Assembly (NCBI RefSeq): GCF_010450875.1 | Contig: NZ_CP048422.1 | Location: 2,887,001-2,951,000, forward strand | Length of the DNA stretch: 64,000 bases | Origin: Sphingomonas insulae | GTDB taxonomy: Bacteria > Pseudomonadota > Alphaproteobacteria > Sphingomonadales > Sphingomonadaceae | Direction: 5' to 3' | Shown here: in pieces, positions 1-8,297 of the stretch | How the letters are laid out: every line of letters begins with the position of its first letter | Numbering within the stretch: the stretch's first letter is position 1 | The notes under the pieces: generated by a model | What the model was told of the DNA's origin: nothing | The model's input: only the letters and a program-made list of their open reading frames with translations | Database searches by the model: none | Made by a program: the position numbers and the translations under genes

Positions 1-546
1 TCCCTGTCCCGCATCGAGGCGGAGAAATACCGGCTGCCCGGCGATCGGCTCGACCTCGGCGAATTGCTGGAGGATGTCGCCGCGGAGATCGAGGCGGCGC
101 GCAGCCCGCGGGCGGAGAACGTCGCGGTCACCGTCGAACCCGGCCTGCCCGAAGTGGTCGGCGACGAAGCGCAGCTGTCGCAGCTGTTCCACAACCTGAT
201 CGGCAATGCGATGAAATACGGCCGCCCCGGCACGCCGGTGACCGTCACGCTCGGCCTCGATCGATCCGGGCTGCTGCGCTTGACTGTGGTGGACGAAGGC
301 GAAGGCATCGCGCCCCAGCATATCCCGCGCCTGACCGAGCGATTCTATCGCGTCGATGCCGGCCGCAGCCGCAGCGTCGGCGGCACCGGGCTGGGCCTCG
401 CCATCGTCAAGCATATCGTCGAACGGCATCGCGGCCGGCTGGATATCGCCAGCAAGGTGGGGATCGGGACCACCGTATCGGTCGCGATCCCGGCGGCGGA
501 CGCGGTGGCCGGAACATCCACCGGAGCCGCTGTCATCAAAGGGTAA
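1..546 (+). CDS. phoR: Phosphate regulon sensor histidine kinase PhoR, C-terminal part
   Basis: The reading frame is open from the first base, so the start lies outside the window; about 181 codons remain. What is left is the end of the dimerisation helix (SLSRIEAEKYRLP, typical just after the phospho-accepting His in PhoR) and the whole HATPase domain. Visible ATP-binding motifs are the N box HNLIGNAMKYG, the G1 box DEGEGI and the G2 box GGTGLGLAIVK. The family is a membrane sensor kinase that phosphorylates PhoB when phosphate is scarce. Assignment to PhoR rather than another kinase rests on the pst genes directly downstream and phoB at the end of the same run. The last bases carry a candidate Pho box for pstS. 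Confidence 0.9.
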   Translation, partial: SLSRIEAEKYRLPGDRLDLGELLEDVAAEIEAARSPRAENVAVTVEPGLPEVVGDEAQLSQLFHNLIGNAMKYGRPGTPVTVTLGLDRSGLLRLTVVDEGEGIAPQHIPRLTERFYRVDAGRSRSVGGTGLGLAIVKHIVERHRGRLDIASKVGIGTTVSVAIPAADAVAGTSTGAAVIKG

Positions 547-558
547 CCGAACCGTCAC
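530..558 (+). promoter_or_regulatory. Candidate Pho box upstream of pstS
   Basis: Three 7-base half-sites start exactly 11 bases apart: CTGTCAT at 530, GGGTAAC at 541 and CCGTCAC at 552. The 4-base spacers are A-containing (CAAA, CGAA). The first and third resemble the known PhoB half-site CTGTCAT/C; the middle one is weak. The array overlaps the phoR stop codon and ends 42 bases before the pstS ATG, a sensible place for PhoB activation of pstS. This is a pattern match only. Confidence 0.5.
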
Positions 559-600
559 ACAGGCGGGGCGTGGCGACGCGGAGTCGCCCGCGGGGATCCG

Positions 601-1647
601 ATGCGCGTTCTAATCACCGGCCTGATGGGGCTTTGCCTCGCGGGCTGTCAGGACCAGGCAAATGGCGGTGGCGGCGGCGCGCGCGATCAGATCGCCGTGG
701 TCGGATCGTCCACCGTCTATCCGTTCACAACGCTGGTCGCCGAGACGTTCGTCGCCAACAATCCCGACGCCAGGGCACCGGTGATCGAATCGACCGGCAC
801 CGGCGCCGGCATGAAGCTGTTCTGCGCCGGCGTCGGCGCCGGGCATCCCGATATCGAGGATGCCTCGCGACGGATGAAGCGCAGCGAATATGCCGCATGC
901 GCGGCCCATGGCGTCGGCCCGGTGATGGAGGTGCAGATCGGCATCGACGGCATCGCCTTTGCCGAAGCGAAGAACGGGCCGGAAATGACGCTGACGCCGG
1001 CAATCCTGTACCGGGCGCTGGCCGCGAACCCGCTCGGCCGGCGCAACGCCGCAAGGGTGTGGCGCGACGTCGATCCGGCACTGCCCGCGACGCCGATCCA
1101 GGTCTATGGCCCGCCGGCGACCAGCGGCACCCGCGACGCGCTTGCCGAACTGATCCTGACGCGGGGGTGCGAGGCGGTCGATCCGCGCGCCAAGGCGCTG
1201 GCGACGACGAACCCGGCGGCGCACAAGGCGCTGTGCACGCGGGTGCGCGAGGACGGCGCCTATGTCGATGCGGGCGAGAACGACAATCTGATCGTCCAGA
1301 AGCTGTCCGCCAATTCCGATGCGATCGGGGTGTTCGGCTACAGCTATCTCGAACAGAATGCCGGGACAGTGAACGGCGTCGCGATCGACGGCGTCAAGCC
1401 GACCTATACTGCGATCGCCTCCGGCGCCTATCCGGGATCGCGACCGCTGTACGTCTACGTGAAGGCAGCGCATCTGCGGGCGATCCCGGGCCTGGCGACG
1501 TTCCTGACGCTGTATGCGGGTGCCTGGGGTCCGGACGGGCCGCTGGTCCGCCGCGGCCTAATCGCGGCGCCGGCCGACGTGCGGGCGCGGGCGGCGGCGA
1601 TCATCGCGAACGAGACGCCGCTGGATCCGGCGGAGCTGGCGTCGTGA
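601..1647 (+). CDS. pstS: Phosphate ABC transporter, substrate-binding lipoprotein PstS
   Basis: A 348-residue periplasmic phosphate-binding protein. The N-terminus has a short hydrophobic signal ending in LAGC with Cys16, so it is probably a lipoprotein held at the outer face of the inner membrane. Characteristic PstS phosphate-loop sequences are present: GSSTVYPF near residue 40, STGTGAGMK near residue 65 and GPPATSGTRD near residue 170. It delivers phosphate to the PstCA channel. It is the first gene after phoR and sits behind a candidate Pho box, so induction by phosphate limitation is likely. The 202-base gap to pstC is large for this operon and holds a repeat fragment and a hairpin. Confidence 0.93.
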   Translation: MRVLITGLMGLCLAGCQDQANGGGGGARDQIAVVGSSTVYPFTTLVAETFVANNPDARAPVIESTGTGAGMKLFCAGVGAGHPDIEDASRRMKRSEYAACAAHGVGPVMEVQIGIDGIAFAEAKNGPEMTLTPAILYRALAANPLGRRNAARVWRDVDPALPATPIQVYGPPATSGTRDALAELILTRGCEAVDPRAKALATTNPAAHKALCTRVREDGAYVDAGENDNLIVQKLSANSDAIGVFGYSYLEQNAGTVNGVAIDGVKPTYTAIASGAYPGSRPLYVYVKAAHLRAIPGLATFLTLYAGAWGPDGPLVRRGLIAAPADVRARAAAIIANETPLDPAELAS

Positions 1648-1767
1648 GGCGGTTCGTTTCGTCATGCGGGCGGCGGTCGGGGGGATCCGCCGCTATTTTC
1701 CCGATCGTTCTCCGGCAGAGGACGGGGCACGATCGGGGTGCGCTGGCGAGCAGCGACCAAGGGCTGC

Positions 1768-1830
1768 CCAACTGGGCCCCGGCCTTCGCCGGGGAAGCGG
1801 GTGATCGGGGCGTCGGGCGGGGTCGCCCGA
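1768..1830. repeat. Fragment of dispersed palindromic element plus hairpin, pstS-pstC gap
   Basis: Bases 1768-1799 resemble the right half of the dispersed element found at 17192, 23082 and 23378 (shared core around CCCAACTGGGCCCCGGCC). They fold into a GC stem 1777-1783/1788-1794. A second stem, TCGGGCG at 1813-1819 with CGCCCGA at 1824-1830, follows just before pstC. There is no T-run, so it is not a typical intrinsic terminator. It could reduce or protect the transcript between pstS and pstCAB, as is common for repeats after binding-protein genes. Confidence 0.45.
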
Positions 1831-1849
1831 TCCACCAAGGCCGGGCGGC

Positions 1850-3226
1850 ATGAGCGGCCTTGCCATCGTCTTCGTCGTCATCGGGCTGGCGCTGATCGGC
1901 TGGCTCGCCGCACGGATGCGGGCGGCGACGTTCCGCAAGCCGGGCGTGGCGCGCTTCACCGCTTTGCCCGTCCACTACGGCTATTTCGTCGCGATGTGCG
2001 CGGCGATCCCGCCGCTGCTGTTCCTGGCGGTGTGGAGCCTGACCTCGCCCGCGCTGGTCACCGATGCGGTGATCGCCACGCCGGCCGCGGCGGCGCTGCC
2101 GTCGCCGGGGTTCGAGCGCGCATCGATCCTGTCGGAAGCGCGCGCGCTTGCCGCCGGACGGAGCCATGGCGTGTTCCATGCGCTGTCCGGGCGACTGGCG
2201 CCGGCCTATGCGGCGGCGCAGGCGCGATACGACTGGATCGCGACGGCCGTGGCGCTGTTGCTGGCGTTCGTCGGCGGCGGGATGGCCTTCACGCGCGTCC
2301 GGCCCGATTTCGCGGCGCGTACCCAGGTCGAACGCGGCGTCATGCTGCTGCTGCTCGCCGCATCGCTGATCGCGATCCTCACCACGATCGGCATCGTCGC
2401 GTCGCTGCTGTACGAATCGGGCCGCTTCTTCAGCATCGTGCCGATCGGCGAATTCCTGTTCGGCACGCACTGGAGCCCGCAGGTGATCGACCCGCGCGAT
2501 CCGGGCGCCAGCCTGGGCGCGGTGCCGCTGTTCTGGGGGACGTTCTTCATCGGCGCGGTGATCGCGATGGCGGTGGCGATTCCGTTCGGCCTGATGAGCG
2601 CGATCTATCTGACGCAATATGCGCATGCCCGTACCCGCCGCTGGATGAAGCCGGTGCTGGAGATGCTCGCCGGCGTGCCGACCGTCGTCTACGGCTATTT
2701 CGCGGCGCTGACCGTCGCGCCGGCGGTGCGCGAGCTGGCGCTGGCGATCGGCATCGACAACGCCTCGTCGGAAAGCGCGCTGGCGGCGGGCGCGGTGATG
2801 GGGATCATGATCATCCCCTTCGTCTCGTCGATGGCCGACGATTCGATCGCCGCGGTGCCGGCATCGATGCGCGACGGCAGCCTGGCGATGGGCGCGACCA
2901 GTTCGGAAACGATCCGCAAGGTGATCCTGCCCGCGGCGCTGCCCGGTGTCGTCGGCGGCATCCTGCTGGCGGTCAGCCGCGCGATCGGCGAGACGATGAT
3001 CGTCGTCATGGCCGCATCCGGCGTGGCGACGCTGACCGCCAACCCGTTCGCCAGCACCACCACGGTCACCAAGCAGATCGTCGACCTGCTGACCGGCGAG
3101 GCGGAATTCGACAGCGCCAAGACGCTCGCCGCCTTCGCGCTCGGCCTCACCCTGTTCGTCATCACGCTGGCGCTCAACGTCGTCGCGCTGACCGTCGTGA
3201 AGCGGTATCGGGAAGCCTATGAATAG
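1850..3226 (+). CDS. pstC: Phosphate ABC transporter permease PstC
   Basis: A 458-residue inner-membrane permease, longer than the roughly 320-residue enterobacterial PstC. The first 170 residues are an N-terminal extension with two hydrophobic segments, of the kind seen in alphaproteobacterial PstC. The transmembrane permease domain follows. The ABC-permease EAA region is visible as GATSSETIRKVILPAALPGV near residue 345. ATG at 1850 is the first start in frame and gives the usual extended N-terminus. The end overlaps pstA by 8 bases, indicating translational coupling. With PstA it forms the channel energised by PstB. Confidence 0.93.
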   Translation: MSGLAIVFVVIGLALIGWLAARMRAATFRKPGVARFTALPVHYGYFVAMCAAIPPLLFLAVWSLTSPALVTDAVIATPAAAALPSPGFERASILSEARALAAGRSHGVFHALSGRLAPAYAAAQARYDWIATAVALLLAFVGGGMAFTRVRPDFAARTQVERGVMLLLLAASLIAILTTIGIVASLLYESGRFFSIVPIGEFLFGTHWSPQVIDPRDPGASLGAVPLFWGTFFIGAVIAMAVAIPFGLMSAIYLTQYAHARTRRWMKPVLEMLAGVPTVVYGYFAALTVAPAVRELALAIGIDNASSESALAAGAVMGIMIIPFVSSMADDSIAAVPASMRDGSLAMGATSSETIRKVILPAALPGVVGGILLAVSRAIGETMIVVMAASGVATLTANPFASTTTVTKQIVDLLTGEAEFDSAKTLAAFALGLTLFVITLALNVVALTVVKRYREAYE

Positions 3227-4517
3227 CCCCCTCGTCCCCGGCGTGCCCGCGCAGGGCCACGAGCCGGCAGCCCGTCGCCCGACCGACTGGAAGGCCGCGT
3301 CGGTCCAGCGCCGTACCCGCCGCCGCTATGCCGCCGAGCGCCGGTTCCGGCTGATCGGCCTTGCCGCGGTGTGGCTGTCGGCGGGCTTCCTCGCACTGCT
3401 GCTCGCGACCATGCTGTGGCAGGGGGCGAGCGGGTTCCGCCAGACGCGGATCGCGCTGCCGATCGACCTCGCCGCGGCCCGGCTGGCAGTGACCCCGGCA
3501 CAGCTGCGGGAGCGCGGCGCGAACCTGGCGCTGGCCGGCGCCGGCCTGGAAGGCGTCGTCGATCGCGCCGCGGTCCGCGCCTATGGCCAGCACGGTGCCG
3601 ACCTGCTGTCGGACGGCGCCTGGCTGGTGGTGCGCGATGCGATCAAGCGCGATCCCGCCCTGCTGCGCCGATCGACGACGCTGGCGGTGCCGGTCGCCAG
3701 CGCGATCGACGTCGCCGCCAAGCATGACGGCGCCCCGCGGGCGGAGGCGATCGTCGCGCGATTGCAGGCGCGTGGCGTGCTGTCCACCGGCTGGGCGACG
3801 GGTTTCCTCACCACCGCGGATTCGACCGATCCGACCCGGGTCGGCATCTGGGGCGCGTTCAAGGGATCGCTGCTGACGATGCTGGTGACGATCGGCATCG
3901 CATTCCCGATCGGCGTGCTGGCGGCGCTGTACCTCGAGGAATATGCGCCGCGGAACCGCTGGACCGACCTGATCGAGGTGTCGATCAACAATCTGGCCGC
4001 CGTGCCCTCGATCATCTTCGGCCTGCTCGGGCTGGCGGTGTTCCTCGGCACGTTCCACCTGCCGCGCTCGGCACCGCTGGTCGGGGGCCTGACGCTGGCG
4101 CTGATGACGATGCCGGTGATCGTCATCGCCGGGCGCAACGCGATCAAGGCGGTGCCGCCGTCGATCCGCGACGCCGCGCTGGCGGTCGGCGCATCGCCGG
4201 TGCAGGTGGTGTTCGATCACGTCCTGCCGCTGGCGCTGCCCGGTATCCTGACCGGCACGATCATCGGCATGGCGCGCGCACTGGGCGAGACGGCGCCGCT
4301 GCTGATGATCGGCATGCGCGCCTTCATCGCCGCGCCGCCATCGCGGCTGACCGACCCCGCCACGGTGCTGCCGGTGCAGATCTTCCTATGGTCCGACGAC
4401 GTCAATCGCGGCTTCGTCGAAAAGACGTCGGCAGCGATCATCGTGCTGCTCGTCTTCCTGCTCGCGATGAACGGGCTCGCCATCTACCTTCGCAACCGTT
4501 TCGAGACCCGCTGGTGA
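3219..4517 (+). CDS. pstA: Phosphate ABC transporter permease PstA
   Basis: A 432-residue inner-membrane permease, partner of PstC. Residues 1-200 hold one transmembrane helix (near 47-67) and a periplasmic segment corresponding to the DUF3333-type N-terminal extension of alphaproteobacterial PstA. The permease core follows, with an EAA-type loop [20 protein letters not shown] near residue 327. The start ATG lies inside the end of pstC and the stop overlaps the GTG of pstB (GTGA), so pstC, pstA and pstB are tightly coupled. Confidence 0.93.
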   Translation: MNSPLVPGVPAQGHEPAARRPTDWKAASVQRRTRRRYAAERRFRLIGLAAVWLSAGFLALLLATMLWQGASGFRQTRIALPIDLAAARLAVTPAQLRERGANLALAGAGLEGVVDRAAVRAYGQHGADLLSDGAWLVVRDAIKRDPALLRRSTTLAVPVASAIDVAAKHDGAPRAEAIVARLQARGVLSTGWATGFLTTADSTDPTRVGIWGAFKGSLLTMLVTIGIAFPIGVLAALYLEEYAPRNRWTDLIEVSINNLAAVPSIIFGLLGLAVFLGTFHLPRSAPLVGGLTLALMTMPVIVIAGRNAIKAVPPSIRDAALAVGASPVQVVFDHVLPLALPGILTGTIIGMARALGETAPLLMIGMRAFIAAPPSRLTDPATVLPVQIFLWSDDVNRGFVEKTSAAIIVLLVFLLAMNGLAIYLRNRFETRW

Positions 4518-5272
4518 CCCACAAGATCTCCGCCCACGACGTCAGCGTCTTCTATGGCGACAAACAGGCGATCGACCATGTCTCGATCGACGTCGACCAG
4601 GACAATGTCGTCGCCTTCATCGGCCCCTCGGGCTGCGGCAAATCGACGTTCCTGCGGACGCTGAACCGGATGAACGATACCGTGCCCTCGGCGCGCGTGT
4701 CGGGCGAGATCCTGCTGGACGGCGAAGATATCTATGCGTCGGGCATGGACGTGGTGCAGCTGCGCGCACGGGTCGGCATGGTGTTCCAGAAGCCCAATCC
4801 GTTCCCGAAGTCGATCTACGAGAACGTCGCCTATGGCCCGCGCATCCACGGCCTTGCCACGGCGCGTGCCGACCTGGATGGGCTGGTCGAACAGTCGCTG
4901 CGCCGCGCCGGCCTGTGGGACGAGGTGAAGGATCGCCTGACCGACAGCGGCACCGCCCTGTCGGGCGGCCAGCAGCAGCGGCTGTGCATCGCCCGCGCCA
5001 TCGCGGTCGATCCCGAAGTGATCCTGATGGACGAGCCGTGCAGCGCCCTGGACCCGATCGCGACCGCCAAGATCGAGGAGCTGATCCACGAGCTGAAGGG
5101 CCGCTACGCGATCGTGATCGTCACCCATAACATGCAGCAGGCGGCACGCGTGTCGCAGCAGACCGCGTTCTTCCACCTCGGCCAGCTGGTCGAGTTCGGG
5201 CGGACGGGCGACATCTTCACCAACCCGCGGGAAGAACGCACCCGCGACTATATCACGGGCAGGTACGGTTGA
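4514..5272 (+). CDS. pstB: Phosphate ABC transporter ATPase PstB
   Basis: A 252-residue cytoplasmic ATPase of the Pst transporter. It shows Walker [10 protein letters not shown], the Q-loop region [18 protein letters not shown], the ABC signature [14 protein letters not shown] and Walker [14 protein letters not shown]. The frame is open further upstream, but GTG at 4514 ([20 protein letters not shown]) fits the family N-terminus and overlaps the pstA stop by four bases. The stop overlaps the phoU ATG by one base (TGATG). Confidence 0.95.
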   Translation: MTHKISAHDVSVFYGDKQAIDHVSIDVDQDNVVAFIGPSGCGKSTFLRTLNRMNDTVPSARVSGEILLDGEDIYASGMDVVQLRARVGMVFQKPNPFPKSIYENVAYGPRIHGLATARADLDGLVEQSLRRAGLWDEVKDRLTDSGTALSGGQQQRLCIARAIAVDPEVILMDEPCSALDPIATAKIEELIHELKGRYAIVIVTHNMQQAARVSQQTAFFHLGQLVEFGRTGDIFTNPREERTRDYITGRYG

Positions 5273-5981
5273 TGGTGGATCATACGGTCAAGGCGTTCGA
5301 CGCCGATATCGGCCAGCTGCGTGGAATGATCTCGCAGATGGGCGGGCTGGCGGAGGATGCGATCGGGCTGGCGATGCAGGCGCTCGCCCGCCCCGATCCC
5401 GAGCTCGCCGCAAGGGTGCGCGCCGACGACAAGGCGATCGACGCGATCGAGGCGGAGGTGGAGCGGCTCGCGGTGCGCATCATCGCGCTGCGCGCGCCGA
5501 TGGCGGTCGACCTGCGCGAAGTGGTGGCGGCGCTGAAGATCGCCGCCGTCGTCGAGCGGATCGGCGACTATGCCAAGAACATCGCCAAGCGCGTGCCGCT
5601 GATCGCCAATTCGAATGAGGGGGAGAGTATCGGATCGAGCCGATATCGCTGCTGCCGTCGATGGCGCGGATGGCGAGCGACATGGTCCGCCGCGCGCTCG
5701 ACGCCTTTGCCGCGCGCGATGCCGAGGCAGCGATCCGCGTCGTGGAAAGCGACGCGGCGCTCGACGATTTCTACGACAGCATCTTTCGTACCCTGGTCAC
5801 CTACATGGTCGAGAATCCGCGCACGATCAGCCAGGTCGCGCACCTGCTGTTCGTCGCCAAGAACCTCGAACGTATCGGCGACCACGCCACCAACGTCGCC
5901 GAGATGGTCTATTTCGCGGCGACCGGAACCCAGATGGCCGACCGCGACCGCGGCGGCGCCAGCTTCGAGGACAAACGCTGA
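5272..5981 (+). pseudogene. phoU: Phosphate signalling protein PhoU, interrupted by a frameshift
   Basis: PhoU is the cytoplasmic helical protein linking Pst transport to PhoR. The first half reads in one frame from ATG 5272 ([16 protein letters not shown] to NIAKRVPLIANSNEG). The second half reads in another frame (RIEPISLLPSMARMASDMV to ASFEDKR, stop at 5979-5981). Both halves match PhoU, including the two repeats ending in ERIGDYAKNIAKR and ERIGDHATNVAE. The break lies at a run of five Gs (5619-5623). One extra G would restore a single frame of about 236 residues reading EGGEYRIEP. So the gene is either a real 1-base deletion or a homopolymer sequencing error. Loss of PhoU often leads to constitutive Pho expression, so the difference matters. 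Confidence 0.85.
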
Positions 5982-6673
5982 TGGCACGTGCATCCATGCT
6001 GCTGGTCGAGGACGACGCCGCCCTCGCCGAATTGCTGATCTATCATTTCAAGCGCGAGGATTTCGAGGTCGCGCACACACCGGACGGCGAGGAGGCGTTG
6101 CTGCTCGCCAAGGAAAAGGCGCCCGACATCGTGCTGCTCGACTGGATGGTCGAGGGCCTGTCCGGGATCGAGGTCTGCCGCCGCCTGCGCCGGATGACCG
6201 AGACGCAGAACGTGCCGATCATCATGCTGACCGCGCGCGGCGAGGAAGAGGATCGCATCCGCGGGCTGGAGACGGGCGCGGACGATTACGTCACCAAGCC
6301 CTTCAGCCCCCGCGAGCTGGTCGCCCGCGTCAGTGCGGTGCTGCGTCGCGTCCGGCCGGCGCTGGCGGGCGAGGCGTTGACCTATGACGACATCGAGATG
6401 GATACCGTCGGCCACAAGGTCCGCCGCTCGGGCGAGGTCGTGCCGCTCGGCCCGACGGAATTCCGGCTGCTGAAGCATTTCCTCGAACATCCCGGCTGGG
6501 TGTTCAGCCGCGAACGACTGCTGGATGCGGTGTGGGGGCATGACAGCGACATCGAAAGCCGCACGGTCGATGTCCACATCCGGCGGCTGCGCAAGGCGAT
6601 CAACGTCGGCGACCGCCCGGACCTGATCCGCACCGTCCGGTCGGCCGGATATTCGCTCGATTCGGGCGCGTAA
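5981..6673 (+). CDS. phoB: Phosphate regulon response regulator PhoB
   Basis: A 230-residue OmpR/PhoB-family regulator. The receiver domain (1-120) has the acidic pair D11/D12, phospho-acceptor D54 in VLLDWMVEG, T84 and K106 in YVTKPFS. The winged-helix DNA-binding domain (about 130-230) includes GPTEFRLLKHFLEHPGWVFS and TVDVHIRRLRKAI. ATG at 5981 overlaps the phoU stop by one base (TGATG). Phosphorylated by PhoR, it activates Pho-box promoters such as the candidate at 530-558. Confidence 0.95.
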   Translation: MARASMLLVEDDAALAELLIYHFKREDFEVAHTPDGEEALLLAKEKAPDIVLLDWMVEGLSGIEVCRRLRRMTETQNVPIIMLTARGEEEDRIRGLETGADDYVTKPFSPRELVARVSAVLRRVRPALAGEALTYDDIEMDTVGHKVRRSGEVVPLGPTEFRLLKHFLEHPGWVFSRERLLDAVWGHDSDIESRTVDVHIRRLRKAINVGDRPDLIRTVRSAGYSLDSGA

Positions 6674-6772
6674 TAGAATCGTTCGCGAAACGAAGGAGAA
6701 AAAGTCAGCATCGGGCGTTGGGCCGGAGCGTTGTCGTTATTCGACGCATGAGATTTCAAAGGAGAATCCGCG

Positions 6773-7201
6773 ATGAAGCTCATTCTGCTGGCCGCCACGG
6801 CCCTGATCGCTGCCCCGGTGATGGCACAGACGACCCCGCCGGCCCCCGCCGATGCCCAGACGGCACCGGCGCAGGACCCGGCCGCTCCGGCCCCCGCCGA
6901 TCCCGCCGCCGCCGCACCGGCCGATCCCGCCGCCGCACCGATGCCGGCCGACCCCGCCGCCGCACCGATGCCGCAGGCCGCCACGCCAGCACCGATGACG
7001 ACCGGATCGGGCACGCCCGCCGGCGGCTATGCCCCGACCGGTTCGGCGTTGAGCGGCGGCACCCCCGGCGCGACGCTGCCCCCGGTGTTCCGTCCGGCTC
7101 CGTCGCCCGACCAAGCCTATCCGGCGCCGGCGCCGCTGGCCAAGTATCCGGTCTGCAAGAAGGGTCAGTACGACCAGTGCATCCAGCGCGGCGGCAAGTA
7201 A
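6773..7201 (+). CDS. Secreted Ala/Pro-rich low-complexity protein
   Basis: A 142-residue protein with a clear Sec signal peptide (MKLILLAATALIAAPVMAQ, cleavage after AQA-type site near residue 19). Residues 20-75 are almost wholly Ala, Pro and Asp in imperfect repeats of the type PADPAAAP. The C-terminus has a short conserved-looking tail with two cysteines (KYPVCKKGQYDQCIQRGGK). A strong Shine-Dalgarno AAAGGAGA precedes ATG 6773. Similar exported Pro/Ala-rich proteins occur in sphingomonads without assigned function; a cell-envelope role is inference. An intrinsic terminator follows at 7261. Confidence 0.75.
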   Translation: MKLILLAATALIAAPVMAQTTPPAPADAQTAPAQDPAAPAPADPAAAAPADPAAAPMPADPAAAPMPQAATPAPMTTGSGTPAGGYAPTGSALSGGTPGATLPPVFRPAPSPDQAYPAPAPLAKYPVCKKGQYDQCIQRGGK

Positions 7202-7260
7202 GCCCTCGCGCGTCGGCAATCGGGATGACCGGTTGCCAGATGCTACCGACCGTTTAGGAA

Positions 7261-7292
7261 AAGGCGCTCCATGGCAACAGGAGCGCCTTTTT
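7261..7292 (+). terminator. Intrinsic terminator abutting the next start codon
   Basis: A perfect 10-base stem, AAGGCGCTCC at 7261-7270 and GGAGCGCCTT at 7280-7289, has a 9-base loop and runs into a T stretch (7288-7292). It suits termination of the gene ending at 7201. The next gene's ATG is at 7294, so the T-run is almost in contact with that start codon. Confidence 0.8.
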
Positions 7293-7293
7293 C

Positions 7294-8196
7294 ATGTCTG
7301 CTATCCGCTTCGACGGCAAGGTCGCGATCGTCACCGGCGCCGGCGGCGGCCTGGGCCGTCACTATGCGCTCGAACTCGCGCGGCGCGGGGCGAAGGTCGT
7401 CGTCAACGATCTGGGCGGATCGCGCGACGGGACGGGCCATTCCGACGCTGCGCTGGCGGTCGTCGAGGAGATTCGCGCCGCCGGCGGCGAGGCGATGTCC
7501 AACGGCGGCAGCGTCGCCGACTATGACCAGATGACCGAGATGGTCGCACGAGCCAGGGATGCCTGGGGCGGCGTCCACATCCTCATCAACAACGCCGGGG
7601 TGCTGCGCGACAAGACCTTTGCCAAGATGGACCCGGCGGATTTCGAATTCGTTATCCGCGTCCACCTGCTGGGATCGGCGTTCGCGACCAAGGCGTGCTG
7701 GGAGACGTTCCGCGAGCAGAATTACGGCCGCGTGCTGATGACCGCATCGTCCACCGGCCTGTTCGGCAATTTCGGCCAGGCGAATTACGGCGCGGCCAAA
7801 ATGGGGCTTGCCGGCCTCACCAAGACGCTGGCGATCGAGGGGGCTAGGAACGACATTCGCGTCAACACGATCGCGCCGACCGCGGGCACGCGGATGACCG
7901 AGGACCTGTTTCCCGCCGCGGCGTTCGAGGCGTTCGCGCCCGAGAAGGTCGCACCGGGGGCACTGTACCTCGTCAGCGAGAATGCGCCGACCAACGTCAT
8001 CCTCGGGGCCGGCGCGGGCGCGTTCCAGGCCGCGTACGTCACGCTGACCCGCGGTGCGTTGCTGACCGGCGACGACCTGACTCCGGAAGGCGTCGCCGCG
8101 CATTGGGACGCGATCACCGATCGTGCCGGAGAGATCGTGCCCAAGACGGGCGCCGAACAGGCGATGACCATCGGCACGCTGCTGCAAGGCGGCTGA
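7294..8196 (+). CDS. SDR-family 3-hydroxyacyl-CoA dehydrogenase-like protein
   Basis: A 300-residue short-chain dehydrogenase. It shows the NAD(P)-binding motif VTGAGGGLG near residue 14, VVNDLGG (the turn typical of peroxisomal multifunctional-enzyme type dehydrogenases), NNAG near 98 and the catalytic Ser with YGAAK near 165. The extra 50-residue C-terminal region beyond a classical SDR also matches the (3R)-hydroxyacyl-CoA dehydrogenase branch of fatty-acid oxidation. ATG 7294 gives the conserved start MSAIRFDGKVAIVTG. The terminator hairpin directly upstream leaves no room for a normal leader, and no good Shine-Dalgarno is seen. Confidence 0.85.
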   Translation: MSAIRFDGKVAIVTGAGGGLGRHYALELARRGAKVVVNDLGGSRDGTGHSDAALAVVEEIRAAGGEAMSNGGSVADYDQMTEMVARARDAWGGVHILINNAGVLRDKTFAKMDPADFEFVIRVHLLGSAFATKACWETFREQNYGRVLMTASSTGLFGNFGQANYGAAKMGLAGLTKTLAIEGARNDIRVNTIAPTAGTRMTEDLFPAAAFEAFAPEKVAPGALYLVSENAPTNVILGAGAGAFQAAYVTLTRGALLTGDDLTPEGVAAHWDAITDRAGEIVPKTGAEQAMTIGTLLQGG

Positions 8197-8238
8197 CGGT
8201 GAGTCCCCCGCCGCGCTGCAGGGGCGTGGCGCCGGAAG

Positions 8239-8260
8239 GTGTATTGATTACGTAATACAC
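8239..8260. promoter_or_regulatory. AT-rich inverted repeat upstream of membrane-protein gene
   Basis: GTGTATT at 8239-8245 and AATACAC at 8254-8260 form a perfect 7-base inverted repeat. Nested in it is the palindrome ATTACGTAAT (8247-8256). It is strikingly AT-rich for this genome and lies 38 bases before the ATG at 8298, so it could be an operator. No cognate regulator is adjacent. Confidence 0.35.
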
Positions 8261-8269
8261 GAATGGTAA

Positions 8270-8291
8270 CCTCCCCACTCAAACGGGGAGG
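8270..8291 (+). promoter_or_regulatory. Hairpin covering the ribosome binding site of the 8298 gene
   Basis: CCTCCCC at 8270-8276 pairs perfectly with GGGGAGG at 8285-8291 across an 8-base loop. The right arm is also the Shine-Dalgarno sequence for ATG 8298. The fold would hide the ribosome binding site, suggesting low or conditional translation. Confidence 0.45.
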
Positions 8292-8297
8292 ATCGCC

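Noticed and set aside
5600..5660. Programmed ribosomal frameshifting as explanation for split phoU
   Set aside because: No slippery heptamer with a downstream pseudoknot is evident and PhoU is not known to use it; a 1-base indel in G5 is simpler.
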